Assembly (NCBI GenBank): GCA_947561715.1
Contig: OX387203.1
Location: 4,712,001-4,776,000 of the forward strand
DNA from: Ascidia mentula
Lineage: Eukaryota > Chordata > Ascidiacea > Phlebobranchia > Ascidiidae
Length of the DNA stretch: 64,000 bases
Direction: 5' to 3'
Each line of letters opens with the position of its first letter. Positions within the stretch are counted from its first letter, which is position 1. The translations under genes were made by a program, and so were the position numbers. This document shows positions 38,301-50,433 of the stretch, one piece after another. The notes beneath the pieces were generated by a model. The model saw only the letters and a list, made by a program, of their open reading frames with translations, was not told where the DNA came from and made no database searches.

Positions 38301-39982
38301 ACTAACTCAGATAGTGTTTCTTCCAAAATCCGCTTCATTATGCTTGACGTTTCGTTTGCATCCAACGGACCTTCATCGAGACTGCGCGAGGGATATCGAC
38401 AGAAACGTCAAGACTAATAAAGAGTTTTGGGTCAGATGAGCTTTTAGAGTTAATTAAACGTTAATTTGTCTGGCAGCGTCAGCAACAAAATGCTTTGAGT
38501 ATACTTGAACAAAAAAATATTACACGAATTTTTGAGATGCGGTAATCCTCGTCCAAGTGCCAATAAATTAGTAAACAGCATGCAGTTAAAGTTACAAGAG
38601 ACAGATGCATTCATAACAGTTATTCATTTTGTTCAACGTAAGCTCGGTCCAAAAGCAATACATTTAGGAATAATTAAACTCTTCAACATTTACACGGTCC
38701 ACAGCATGTTGCGTTTTTATCGGTTAAACACATCTACAAGGCCTTCTTTTTAATAAAAATATGATACAATTAATTGTGACCATTTTACTTTTACTGTTTC
38801 TAAATGGTCCATGGTGACACGCGTGTATGCACGGTTACAAACGTTGTTTCACTGACAAAATCAGAAAGCATGTGTGGGCATATTGTGTTGAATTTCAGAT
38901 AAGACTTACATCCACTATCTTGGTTCACTGACGACTCCAACTTTGAACGAATGTGTTTACTGGATCAGCATGACCACTTCAGTGCATATTTCGGAGGCTC
39001 AGGTAAAACTTGTGTGAAAAGCCACGACACAGAAGAAAAATTTAAATTCTATTTAGCTCTAATCCAGATTTCAAAAAATGCAACTATCATGCTGATTCTG
39101 CGCGCCACAACATGCTTTATAATCTTAAGGCAATATGGTTATAACCTAGACCTTCGCCAAAATTAGCTAGTAGACATTATTTAGATTTTCGGCACAATGT
39201 GTACAAATATACCCTATGACTCTAAATTTTAAATCACGTATTAGGTATTGGTCTGGTATTTTATCAACAGTTTTGCAAAATAGCCCCGCCTACGAATTGG
39301 CGATTCGCAAAATTACGTTTATGTGTAACCGAAATTAGTTTGTCTTCCATACTTGGTTAATGCCAAGCTACTCTGCACTAACGGTCTATCGCAGAGGCCT
39401 GGAGTCACACGACCAAGGTGGTTATTTTTGTAATAAAATAGAAAAATGCTAATAAGTATGAAAGAATAAAACGATAAAAGCGCGAATAAAACAACGGTTG
39501 TTCTAAAACTCGCACAACTATGGCATTTCACTACCACTAGCGTTCATTACCAAATATCTCATTCGATCTCCCACAAAAACAGTGTTTGTAACCAGCCACT
39601 ACCAGAGAACTGTCTGGCTTTTTACATATTCTTTCTGCCGCCAGCACTTGAACCAATCAACACTGCCCACGTTTGCCACGCAAGCGTGACTGCTCGGGTG
39701 TATAAAAACGAGTAAAACAGCGAAATAATAACAAATATATAAGAAAATGTGAGTGTAAAAATAAACAAAGAAAAACATGCGAGTGAAAGTGAAGTGAAAA
39801 TACCTAAAGAAAAGCGTGAAAACCAAAACGAACAAATACGTTTACATATGTCTATATTCCAGATTCAAGTGTTTCGCAACCTTTTCCACAACGCCAAAGG
39901 CGCAGCCGAGGAACCACTGGTCGACAACTGGCGTCCAGTTCAGCAACTGCATGACCGAAAACTTGAAATATGCCATCACTAG
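35333..39982 (+). CDS. Alpha carbonic anhydrase, cytosolic type
   Basis: It catalyses reversible CO2 hydration. Exons: 35333-35366, 35538-35623, 35970-36075, 36264-36382, 37130-37222, 38103-38165, 38225-38279, 38899-39002, 39863-39982 (780 nt, 259 residues, about the size of human CA II at 260). Zinc ligands are His92 and His94 ('QFHFHW') and His117 ('LHLVH'). The gatekeepers Glu104 and Thr198 are present. The proton-shuttle histidine is at residue 64 ('NNGHSV'), so a fast enzyme is expected. There is no signal peptide: it starts [11 protein letters not shown], like cytosolic forms. The donor after exon 3 is weak (GTTCGT), but only that site keeps the frame, and the paralogue splits the same codon. 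Confidence 0.93.
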
Positions 39983-41294
39983 ACTGCATTCCGTCGAAGA
40001 TATTCCACTGTCTTGATGTGGTGATATGAGCAATAGTCACGTCCTAAAACGTAATGCCTTTTCGTACTGTTGTAACCTTTAGTGCCTTTTACCAAAACAC
40101 TTGTCCATTTCAACAGCATTGTGATTGTTATGTCGCCAGATTGTGTATACTGCTAAAAATGATTTATCAACAGAGCTTATAAATATTCTTGAAGACGACA
40201 CAAAGCATAATAAAAGGACTTTATGCAACATATTTTGCAATGGCATTGGAATTGTATTTTAGATTATTTATGGGTAAGGTTATATGACCCTTTATTTACC
40301 CTTAGTATAGTTCAGGTGAATTACCTCCTCACAGTCTATAATACCCTACTTATGTTATTAATGTTTGTTTAAATTATTGCAACGTTATAGCATCACATTT
40401 GGCAAATCTTGTTTCAATTTCTACATACCTGGCCTGACTAACATAATACTTCGCAACAATTAATCAAATCAACACACATGCCACTATATTAGGTACTTCC
40501 CGGGGTCACAGCAAAAAGGGCACAACTTTTTCCACTTCCTTTCTCGACACCAGGTCTCCCTAAGACTTAAACCACAACAAAACAGCACATAGAGACAGAC
40601 AAAGCTTTGTGTAAAGCTTCAAGCAGTAATTCTGTGGTGTGCGCCCAAGTTGAAGGACGAAATCAATGGGAAAGGACCGCAAATGGTCGTACAAGAAAGG
40701 CAAAGGCATTTGTGGTAAGTGAAGCATCAAGAGGTTACAAAAAAGGGCTACCTTTGTGTTGGAACGAGAAAGAGTGTACGCGAGGTAAGACCACGTGGCC
40801 CCGTTTAAATAGTAAATACGACACCATCAGGGCAAAGGTGATATAGCACGTGGGAAAATATTTGTGCATGTTTTCAAATGCCAGCAATTACGTAAATGCT
40901 GGAAATTAGAAAATTTTAAGTTCAACTACTGTTGTTGCTGTTAGGGACATCTTCACATACATGAGTGGTGGCAACGTATGCGCCAACGTATACCGCATAC
41001 GTTGCAAGATCGTTCAAGACACACAAGCAGCAATGTATACAATGCTGGACAAAGTATAGTGTGTTATAAGCTGTTGTTTACATTACAAGGCATTGCTTAG
41101 TGAAGTGTCAAAGTCAGACTAGTTACAAAGCATTATGAAAATAAGTATTAGCTATATTGCTGAAAGAATAAAAAACCTACCTTGTCTCCCTGTTTTCTGT
41201 CACATCAAGTATTTGTTTTTATTGTAAACAGACATGTTTTTTAATTCTTCCAGTATATTGAGCAAATTGTTTTTTTGATAAACAAAAGATTACT
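39983..41294. other. Spacer between tandem carbonic anhydrases
   Basis: The spacer is 1.3 kb. Strong donor-like sites at 40715 (gtaagt) and 40785 (gtaaga) follow short open stretches, so an upstream leader exon of the second gene may lie near 40.6-40.8 kb. A perfect 11-bp inverted repeat (CAACGTATGCG at 40972-40982, CGCATACGTTG at 40994-41004) sits 290 nt before the second start codon. Confidence 0.4.
40209..40214 (+). terminator. Poly(A) signal of first carbonic anhydrase
   Basis: AATAAA, 227 nt after the stop. Confidence 0.55.
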
Positions 41295-42987
41295 ATGAGC
41301 TGCAGACAACTTTTGCGTGTTTGTGTTTGCAGTGCCAGGTATACAAACGCATGCAGACCAAGGTTTGCAAGTCAAACAAAAGCAATCAAAGCACTGTATG
41401 AAAGTATGTGTTTAGAGTAAAGGTTTTTGTACAAATTGTTGCATTGCTTTGAAATGTTTGTCACAGCTTATATCTTTGTCGTCACTTTGTTGCTCAGCTA
41501 ATTGTGACTTGTTTTGTAGAGCCCAATGACTGGCACCAACTTTATCCCATTGCTTCTGGCAAAAATCAGTCACCGATCGATTTAGTGCTGCATGACACGG
41601 CAATTTGCAAAGTAAGATTTAATTTTTTGATGTACCCAAATGACACCAAGCAACAGTTTTCATAATTTAACTTATATGATAATTTTGTATTTAGAAACAA
41701 AGTTTTCCAAAGCTTTCAATCACATATGAAACCACAGACATAAAATCAGTTGTCAACCAAAACTTTTCTGTGACATTTAACTGTGAAAGCACAAATTCCA
41801 GTAAGTAATGAATTGTAGTTTATCTTCTACTTACATATCACGTATTGTTGTGTAAAATAATATTTACATAATCCGGATCAGTGAATTGTGTTTTCCAGTT
41901 CTTAGTGGTGGACCTCTGCAAAATGATTACATGCTCCTGCAATTTCACTTTCATTGGGGTTCAAAGGACCACTTTGGCTCAGAACACACTTTAAATGGGA
42001 AACAATACTCTGCTGAGGTATTGTATGACAATTGTGTTATCTGGTGTTCCATAAACGTTCAAACATTTTCAATGATAGCTCCACTTGGTGCACAAAAATG
42101 AAAAATACAAAAGTTTTGAAGAGGCTCTCAAACATGCAGATGGCCTTTGTGTCATAGGAGTATTTTTGCAGGTACACACCATGTTATAATAAATTTTAAA
42201 ATTACTTATTGTAAATATATATATATTATATATATATTCGCCCTTTTCAGGTTGGAGAAGATCACAACAAAGCTTACGACTTGGTGGCAGATGCAATAAG
42301 CCACGTAAAAACTGAGGTATTCATTTTTATGACCGAAGTGTGCTGTAGTAGAGTCGATAGTTATTGTAAAGCTATAATAAAAAGTTAAACACACCATTTT
42401 GGGCGACACAGGTGAGGTGATTTAATTTAAATGTGCTAAAGGGTGAACAATACCAGCTAAAGAACGGAATCGATGTTGCTGCACTGCTTCCTAAAGGTCA
42501 GTAGAAAAGCAGCAGTTTGCATGGCGCCATTTAGTGGAAAATAATAGCTCACATACATTTACACAGAGTAATGTGTATTTTGTAAGCTTGTAAAGATACT
42601 GAATGTGAAGATTGTAATTTATTTGCTTCCACTCAGACAAACAATATGTTCACTATGGTGGCTCTCTGACCACACCCCCCCTGAAAGAGTGTGTACAGTG
42701 GATAAATTTTCTCGAACCAATCACAATATCAAAACAGCATGTAAGTACATTTGTACAGTATCATTTGGCTTACAGGCTTCGCAGCCCTTTGCATAGCACA
42801 ATAGCAATAAATATGTCAGTGAGGTTGTATCTAACAAAACAGGTGCATATTGTTTCATAATTTTTAGATTGAAGCTTTTCGATCCCTTTCCTTTAATCCA
42901 TCCGGTGGGTGCCATGAATGCATAATGGACAATTTCAGGCCCGTCCAACCGTTGCATGGCAGGACACTTAAGTTTTGCAATCATTGA
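41295..42987 (+). CDS. Alpha carbonic anhydrase, mitochondrial CA V-like
   Basis: Exons: 41295-41403, 41520-41611, 41695-41800, 41899-42017, 42079-42171, 42251-42316, 42442-42496, 42637-42740, 42868-42987 (864 nt, 287 residues). The catalytic part is complete: His119, His121, His144, Glu131 and Thr226. The residue at the proton-shuttle position is Phe91, not His; CA V enzymes have Tyr there. The N-terminal exon adds about 36 residues rich in Arg and Ser without acidic residues until its end, like a mitochondrial presequence, then '[13 protein letters not shown]'. Exons 3, 4, 5, 7, 8 and 9 have the same lengths as in the neighbouring paralogue (106, 119, 93, 55, 104 and 120 nt). A possible acceptor at 41331-41332 means the first exon could differ. 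Confidence 0.9.
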
Positions 42988-43274
42988 TAATTGTGTTACA
43001 TTGGTGCCGTGATGTTGTAAATTACAAAAACGTTTATTGTTTTGTTTGTCAAATGTAAACCCGTCTATGATTTTTGTTGGAAAGTGTTGCAGGAAATCTG
43101 TTGTGTTTTACAACATAACATGTATATAACTGATAACATACCAGTATCAGTTAAAACTGTGTACCTCTTGTTATACCGTACTCACATAATCCTTCCATCA
43201 TGTATTCGTTATAACCTATAATAAGTACGTTGGTGCAAGATGTATGTAACTTTAGCCTACCTAAATATAAATGC

Positions 43275-43280
43275 AATAAA
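43275..43280 (+). terminator. Poly(A) signal of second carbonic anhydrase
   Basis: AATAAA, about 290 nt after the stop. Confidence 0.5.
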
Positions 43281-45914
43281 TGTTCTAGTTTCAGTTTTTG
43301 TGATTCACGGTCCAAGATTAGAATCATTGTTACTGATTTTAAAATCTTTATCTGGTTCTACTGGAGTTTTAAGTTTTAGTGTCCTACAAATGTGCTAATG
43401 ACCTGTTATCAAATGAAGGTTTCCTATTTGTTTGTCTCGTCATTCTGGAATGTGGCCGTATCATGTAGATTTTCTTACCACCAAGTGGCGCCAGAGGTAC
43501 ATGTGCAAAGGCTGTTGACCCACAAATTCGATTTTGACAAAGAGGTGTCTGTTGAGGACTTTTCTGTAAAGGTTGACAATAAGCTTCAAATTATCATAGC
43601 TCTTTAAATATTACCTAAAGCATAAATCCAACTGGATCCAAAAATTACTAAAGTTCGTGAATAAAAGAAATATTGGTAAGTAGTTAAGGTAGGTATCTAA
43701 TTAAAGCCAAACAGGAACAATTGAGCAGGCTAAAAGTGTGTCCCTGCCTATTGCAACCATGTTTTCTGTAGCTAAAGATTTTTTATTCTGACACGGCAGT
43801 TGCATTGAGACACCGAAACGCTTGAACAAAGTTTTTTGTACAGATCCTATGTTAATGCAGTGGGTAACCCTAGTAGGTGCGGTTTGTAACAGCCCAAATC
43901 TCTGCACAGCTTCGACGCGATTAACAGCGGAATTTCGGGACAAGGAATTTAGCACGACGCTCCGCTGCAGGGTACAGGTGATCGCTTAAAGCGTGCGCAC
44001 CCAACCGTGACCTAAAACCTGCGTCATTTCGCACTGTAACAAAAAACCTGTTCAGTTCGTTCGAAAAGGGGTAATTGTTGATAATAATGAGGATTTGCGA
44101 GTCTCTGACACAATCAGTGGTACTGTGCACTATTTGCTTACGAAGTCTTAAACCAATGTTTGAAAACAGCAAATACACCAATTGGGCTATGCGTATTTGT
44201 TCACGTTGGTACAACCACAACGGCGCTCGCTGTCAATGGTAGTAAGTTGTTTGCCAAGCAGTCGGAGATGTCTGTGTCACAGTATAGGCGCGGCCTTGTT
44301 CAACCGACGCCGGTGCCATAAATATTGCCGGCGTCGAAGAGAGGGCAGTGCAAAGCAATTGAGACTTGTTGATTGCCATACAATCAGGGCAATAGTTGGA
44401 TGATGAGTGGCTTAGTAAGCTGTCAGTAATAAAGTTTTCGTTGCTGTGTACCTGTAAAGAGTAATTAGGTGCTGTCTCAAGAGTAGCTGTATGACTCTTT
44501 GTCTGTTAAAAAAAAGGAACGGAATTCAGAACCGTACGAATGTTTTATTTGCTACAGAAATCCGTTTTTTTTTAGTTAAAAAGCCATTTTAATACGACAT
44601 TTTAAACACAATAAAGCGTATAGGCCTGTACAGCTTTGATTTCTACAGACAGCGTACAATAGCTTTTCTTATCTCCAATGTTTGTACAAGCACCCAAGCT
44701 TCCACACATACTTTTTACTCGGCGTGTTTGTGGTAATTTACCAACATGGGAGAGCGCAGATCACCGTGTCGTGTTTTTGCAACAACTCTCCATAAAAGCG
44801 AACGGCGTCCTACAAATAATAAACCCAGTTTTTGGAGTAAAACGTGATGCGATACCGCAAGAATGTTCATTACACTGCGTGGGTGTGGTTATGAGCAATA
44901 ACTGTTAGGAACACTTTGTTTTGTTCCAAGGAACAGTGATTTTGAACTGTGACGTTCCCACTTCCAAAATCGAGCACTTGAAAAGCTCCCAACTGCGTTG
45001 CGTCATCAGTTGAATGGGCCTTGGTGGTTTGGCTTGAAATGCAAAAGCAAATATTGTCACATTCCTGTTGTGAGAGTGGTGTTATTGTAACGAATCAGCA
45101 GGAGGGCCCGAACGGCCAAATACCGTTGCCTTGTATCAGCAGGAGTGACGGACTAATTGGAAGAAAGATGTTACTTAATCCCCGCCTGTCATGGTCTTGT
45201 ATTTAACCATCAGTAATAACGTTGCAATAGCCAGGTGTTTTATTTGTTTGTGGAAGAATGGCGTAAACTTTCGTTTAAAACTTTTGAGTAAAAAATGCTG
45301 GAAAAACGTACAAGCGTTGAGATGAGTGAAAAGTAAAAAACGCAGTATTAGGCACTTCTTTAGTGCAGTCGTATAAAATTGTAACAATAGGAACGAACCT
45401 ATAAAACGCATCGTAAATTTGGGTACTTCGAGCTAGGAATGCGGGCGCTCGTTTTCCTCTCTGTTTCTTTACTCAGATGTCAGCTCTGCACTCGCATTGA
45501 AATGGCATGAATGAACGAACGACCGGATGTCCCTTGCAATGTCGTGATTTTCATTTCCAGCTGCTTTTGGCCTGGGCGTTGGTCCGTTTTACGGTTTGAT
45601 TCGTTTCGCTTGTTGTTCATTAACATTTGCATAAGGTGGCGCTTTGATTTTGCGCCTGCGATCAGCTTACATGGGGCCAAGGCTAAACAGTGTGTGTATG
45701 ACGTAAGTTGGGTCAGGCCATATAAGCTCATAGGCAGCATAAGCACTGCGGCAAACGTTTAACATCCGGAACACTTAGACTTATACTGCTCATAGCGATA
45801 ATGGGCGAACCCGAGGCGATGTCCAAAAGCGCATATTTTACGAGGAAATATGCGCTCAAGACGAACAGCGCCGGGTCTGGTCGACGGCGTAGACGCTCAA
45901 GAATTCGAGCAACA

Positions 45915-45924
45915 CCATATTTGG
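45915..45924. promoter_or_regulatory. CArG box (candidate SRF site)
   Basis: CCATATTTGG fits the CC(A/T)6GG consensus of serum response factor, which drives many actin-cytoskeleton and muscle genes including tropomyosins. It lies in a CpG-rich patch 2.8 kb before the first tropomyosin-like gene. The same 10-mer occurs by chance at 9730, so weight is limited. Confidence 0.25.
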
Positions 45925-48686
45925 TGTGCGGCGCCGGTGAGGGCGCTTTCCCCGCGATGACGTCAGGACCGGCTCGGTTAAAGTTTTTGGGCACATCAAC
46001 ATTTCGTTTGGCGCGTGCCCGTGCAGTTGCCAGTTTCCAGTCCTAGCGAATGAAGGCGAAATTTCTGTGGTTGTTTGACGTTATTTGACAACTGTTGTGA
46101 CTGCTTGAATTCCATTTTAAACTGTACTAAAAAGAACTATTTTCGGTCAAATACGAGCTTCTCGCAAGCTTACTTCAGGTTAATGATTGTCAGCATTTTG
46201 ATTTCAGCAGGAAACGATAAAAACGACAATTGTGCTGTAAGTTGGCAAACAGTAATGAGTAGATGGGATTTAAAAGTGATTTTGAAATACTGTATCGTAT
46301 GTAATTGTATTGTTATCTTTAGTAGGAACCAGCGTCATAAGTTTTGTCGGAATGAAAGTTTAGCGTTTTTCACGCTTTTACGGTTGGTAGCGGTTTTTGT
46401 TTTATTACAGACTGATCTACAAATTATTATTTAAATACCATCCTTTAGTTCCAGCTACGTGTAAAACCCTTAGAAGCACAAAAAAGCACATTTTGAGTAT
46501 TATAAACATCTTGTAACAGTAGAAACGAAACTGTAATTCGATCTGTCTTATCTAACTTATTTTGTTTCTACAAAGCAAAATAGCAGCAAAGACCTTAAAC
46601 CATTGCATTGGTAACCTGAGACGAACGGACAGGTAAGCTTGCGATTGGAGAGAACTGTTCTGTGCAAATAGAGCGTGACGGTTTGAAATTCTTTGCTCTC
46701 GCAGACTGTTTACTTGCATTGTGGTGTGATATTTGCCATTACTCTTAGTGTAAAATAGTTACGCGTCCTTTGCCAAACGCTGGGTAAACTTTAGGGACGA
46801 TTGACCCACTTGGTAAGATTATAAGGAGGTAAGGACCCTTGAAATAAGGTCGAAACGGTTTTTTTTTCTTGTGAAGATTCTGACCTGATGCTGGTGGGAA
46901 GAATGCACAATTCGCGGAATCCTCATAGGACAGTTGACGATATATTTAAACGTTGTAAATATTGTTGTGAAGGATTGAATTTGATTCGAGTATCGAAAAG
47001 TGTTATTTAACAATTAAGAGTTAACTTAGTTTGAAATTATTGCGATTTGAGATAAGGTATTTACAGTACCCAGAATCTGATTGCGGAGTTTATGTTGTTT
47101 AGGGAGGGGTACGTGAAGTTCTAAGAATTATTATGTTGAAAATCGAACTACTTCCGGTCAAAACTGGCCAGATTTTAGCAGGAACAACCGTTTATTGAAC
47201 GTTTTGGCAATATGTTTGTTTCAAAGGAATGTGTTAGTCATTGTGTTGACTAAAATGTGTATAGGAAGTCAAATAGAATTTAGCGTTTGTAATCAGATGA
47301 ATATTTGCCTACGTAATTCCAAATCCGCTTGGGTGTGAAATAGTGCGATGCGTCACCAAGCTGACTTCCGAAGTCTTGCTGGAGTTAACGGTTAGGTGGC
47401 AAACGCAAACAAAGCCCTGCTGTGTTTAACGTCATTTTATTTTTTCGTACAACCTTCACTCACTACAGTATTATTGGTAGCGTTTCGAATCAACACGCAC
47501 ACAATTGTGTTTTCGCTGCTGCTGATGAAGGTCGTTTACGAACTATTATCGTTAGAACATTTTAACTATATGTTCGTTTTCATATAGCGATAGCAGCTTT
47601 AGAGACAAAACAGCAGCAGTTTCTATATAAACGCAAGAACGTGTATGTACGCTGTCGGGCGTGATGAAAGGCAACGCCTCAGTTTGATGGTTGCCACTGA
47701 AAACCATAACCAGAGTTATTTTTTCTGACAAAGGGTTTGATGCAAACCCGTGCAAAAACAAGTACAGAACAACTTTTTTTATGTAAATTTTTTTTTACTA
47801 GTGAATGAGGTTATAAAGATAAAATAATTTACTTGTTAACTGAAAAAGGCAGGTTTAATGGAATCACCGAACGTTGATACAACTCTAAAACTTGGGCACA
47901 TAGTGTACGAATAAGTTTACTCATATACTGTTTTTGGTTACATGACTGCAGTGGAACCGAACATCGTTTCACGTGGGAGCGATTCAATCTTCAGCGCAGA
48001 AACCGTGTTAACATACAATAGAGCATAACACTAATATAATGATGTGGGCTTAGATTTACGTCTTGAGTTGTAGAGATACCGGGCATTAGTGCAACGGCGG
48101 AGCGGTTATTATCTGCAAAGAGCGGCTCACTACATACTTGTTATGCCCCGGGGTGGCGATTTCTAAAACGCACTCAATGGCTGTATTGACCACGTTCTCG
48201 CGCAAGTTACTTTTACAGCGATTTTAGTGCAGTCGCTTGCGAACCTTGCTGTGTTGTTGCTGTTATTTCGGTTTATTGTCCAAAGGGACAGTTGTATCAA
48301 CAAAAATAACATTGCACTATAACAGGAGCGAGTTATTCAGTATCTGGATTAGCTCCTATGCAAGTTGTATTCTAACGATCGGTATGTTACAATATATCGC
48401 CAAGTAAAAGTGTTCGATATTAGGTTATCTTGCCTTCGTGTATATATAATTTTAATAGGAGCTGAGGATTAAACGAAAGCTTTCTGAAACACTGATTCAA
48501 AGCGCTTTAGTACCTAACCTAATATGGAGTCATTTTGTGTTGTGGTAAAACTATACGGTTTGGTGTGAATGTTGAACTAACACATCGTTGGAACAATCAT
48601 CCTAACATATTACATGATTTGCACAGCTTAGGACCTAACAGTTTGTGATTTAATATCTGCACTAGTCCCCTCTCACCCCCGTCAAA

Positions 48687-50433
48687 ATGGAAAAGGTAAA
48701 GAAGAAGATGCAAGACTTGCGCAACGACATTGAAGACAGAGAAGACAAAATCTCCCAACTCTGCAAGGAGCTGGAAGAGGAAAAAGCAGAGAAACAAGTG
48801 GTAGGCATCCATGTTTTTGCCACTTTTGTGTGATACAATTCTTTGTCACTAAGACAAGGAGAATACATCGTATCTTCACACCAAAGGCCGTTTTACAATT
48901 AGGTGGAAATAAATTCATACGACCCACGCAAAAAAACACGTTTAAACTGTACATGATAAAATACTCACATAGTTAATTGTTTTCCCTTTAGATTTTCTAG
49001 ATACACACTATGTCATTTATACGATAAAATATTGGTAAAGAATTCTTGCTGCGTGTTGTCTGATGCGTGTCTTGCAACTAAAATCTTACAAACCCTCGTT
49101 CTGTATACGTTCAATAAGTTTAACTTTATACTGGCCTTTTTAGCTGGAGGACCAAAACAAAAGTTTGGGATTCAAAATTCAAACCCTGGGTGAGGATCTG
49201 GAAAAAACAGAGTCCCGACTTGATGATGCAGAACGGACAAAATCTACGTTGGAATCGTAAATAAAACTTCTTTTACGTCATAATAACGATGCGTAATGTT
49301 TTCATCACATTGATTTTCTTTCTGTAGGTCGTACACTGATACAACGAACTACAGCAAAAGTCAGGTAACAACAAACCAAGTTATTTTCTTTGATCATATT
49401 TTTGTTGATCTTGCCAGATATATTGATAAGGTTTCGATTCGTAATGAGCCTAATGAAGTAATAGGGGCGTGTCAGACTGATTACGAACATTTGGATTTCG
49501 AATATCCACCGCTAACCCTGCGAGTTTTCTAATAAAACGAATTGAGAATCTCCCATGTTAAAAGTTAAAAAAAAGATCTTTAACTTGTAGTAACTGATAG
49601 GAGTATATTTGATAGTGCTCCCTTTAAATATTAGGAACCTTGTGTAATGTACCTAATTTCATTCTTAAAGCCTTTTTCTAAGCGACTATTTGCTTCGTAA
49701 TTATCTTCAACACGATGTTCTGGTTTTTGATCCAAATTATTTTTCACGTCACAGATTGACACGCTTGAGCGAGATCTGGACAGAGCAAGTGCCGATCTTG
49801 AAAGCTATAAATCCAGATGCCACGAGGCCGAAGAAGGACGAGAAGTAGCTGAGCGGGAAGTGGGCGTTCTGTCAGCAAAAGTGGATGCATTAGAATGTGG
49901 GTTTTTCGTTTATTTACCTAAAACAGGTTTTACGTAGCTTAAAGTAAAGCTGTGAGGAAAGCGCTTTTTTCTTGGAAATCCCACAAGATTTTCGGCCTTA
50001 ATATTTTGTTTCCCACCTTATTGATACACCAGTTGAAACTTTTTCACGTAAGGGATGCTTGAAATAGCAATAAAGATGCGTTTTGTTGAGCCGCACACAA
50101 TATATGACACACACTGTTTTGACCTACTGGTAACTGGCGACTGTTGTACTGGACTTACTCCACTTTGTAGTTGAACGGTCCATTAAGTACACATAATTAG
50201 GTACTAAACAATAGAGACGACAAGGTGGAGCGTACAATGGCTTTTTACTTATGGCTAATATGGCTCCTTTGGTTCTACATAGAGTTCGGAGTCACGTATT
50301 TACGATTATAGTTTCCCAAAACACCATAAAAAGCGTGTATTTTTCCACAGCTCAATTGGACCGGGAAGAATTGAAATTCAGAGAGCTCAAGGCAGATCAT
50401 GACAGAATAATGGAGGAACTTAATTCCATGTAA
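48687..50433 (+). CDS. Mini-tropomyosin-like coiled-coil protein 1
   Basis: Exons: 48687-48800, 49144-49256, 49328-49364, 49755-49896, 50351-50433 (489 nt, 162 residues). It is a continuous heptad coiled coil with almost no Pro or Gly. The first exon is 114 nt (38 codons), as in tropomyosin exon 1, and begins MEKVKKKMQDL (tropomyosins have M-x3-KKKMQ-x-L). Exon 2 starts 'LEDQNKSL', as tropomyosin exon 2 starts LEDE-x2-SL. Exon 4 has 'LERDLDRAS', like the ESDLERAE motif. The last exon is 83 nt and ends with 27 residues ('LKFRELKADHDRIMEELNSM'), matching the tropomyosin C-terminus. The protein is about 120 residues short of the usual 284. Actin binding is possible but unproven. Confidence 0.8.

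Larger units (their letters stand above)
42988..48686. other. Intergenic region with GC-rich patch
   Basis: I assign no gene in these 5.7 kb. An open stretch ending at 43607 ('FDFDKEVSVEDFSVKVDNKL') vaguely recalls small heat-shock proteins but is too short to call. The segment 45650-46050 is unusually GC- and CpG-rich and holds a TGACGTCA (from about 45958) and a CArG box. It may be a promoter or enhancer for the coiled-coil genes downstream. Confidence 0.4.

Noticed and set aside
43392..43607. Frame with 'VSVEDFSVKVDNKL', possibly HSP20-like
   Set aside because: The resemblance covers about 20 residues only, there is no partner exon, and the match could be chance.
43701..44220. Two overlapping minus-strand frames as a frameshifted transposase
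   Set aside because: No catalytic motif, terminal repeat or known family signature could be seen.
45801..46046. Arg-rich 81-codon frame in the CpG-rich patch
   Set aside because: GC-rich DNA favours long open frames, the opposite strand is open too, and no splice or domain evidence supports it.
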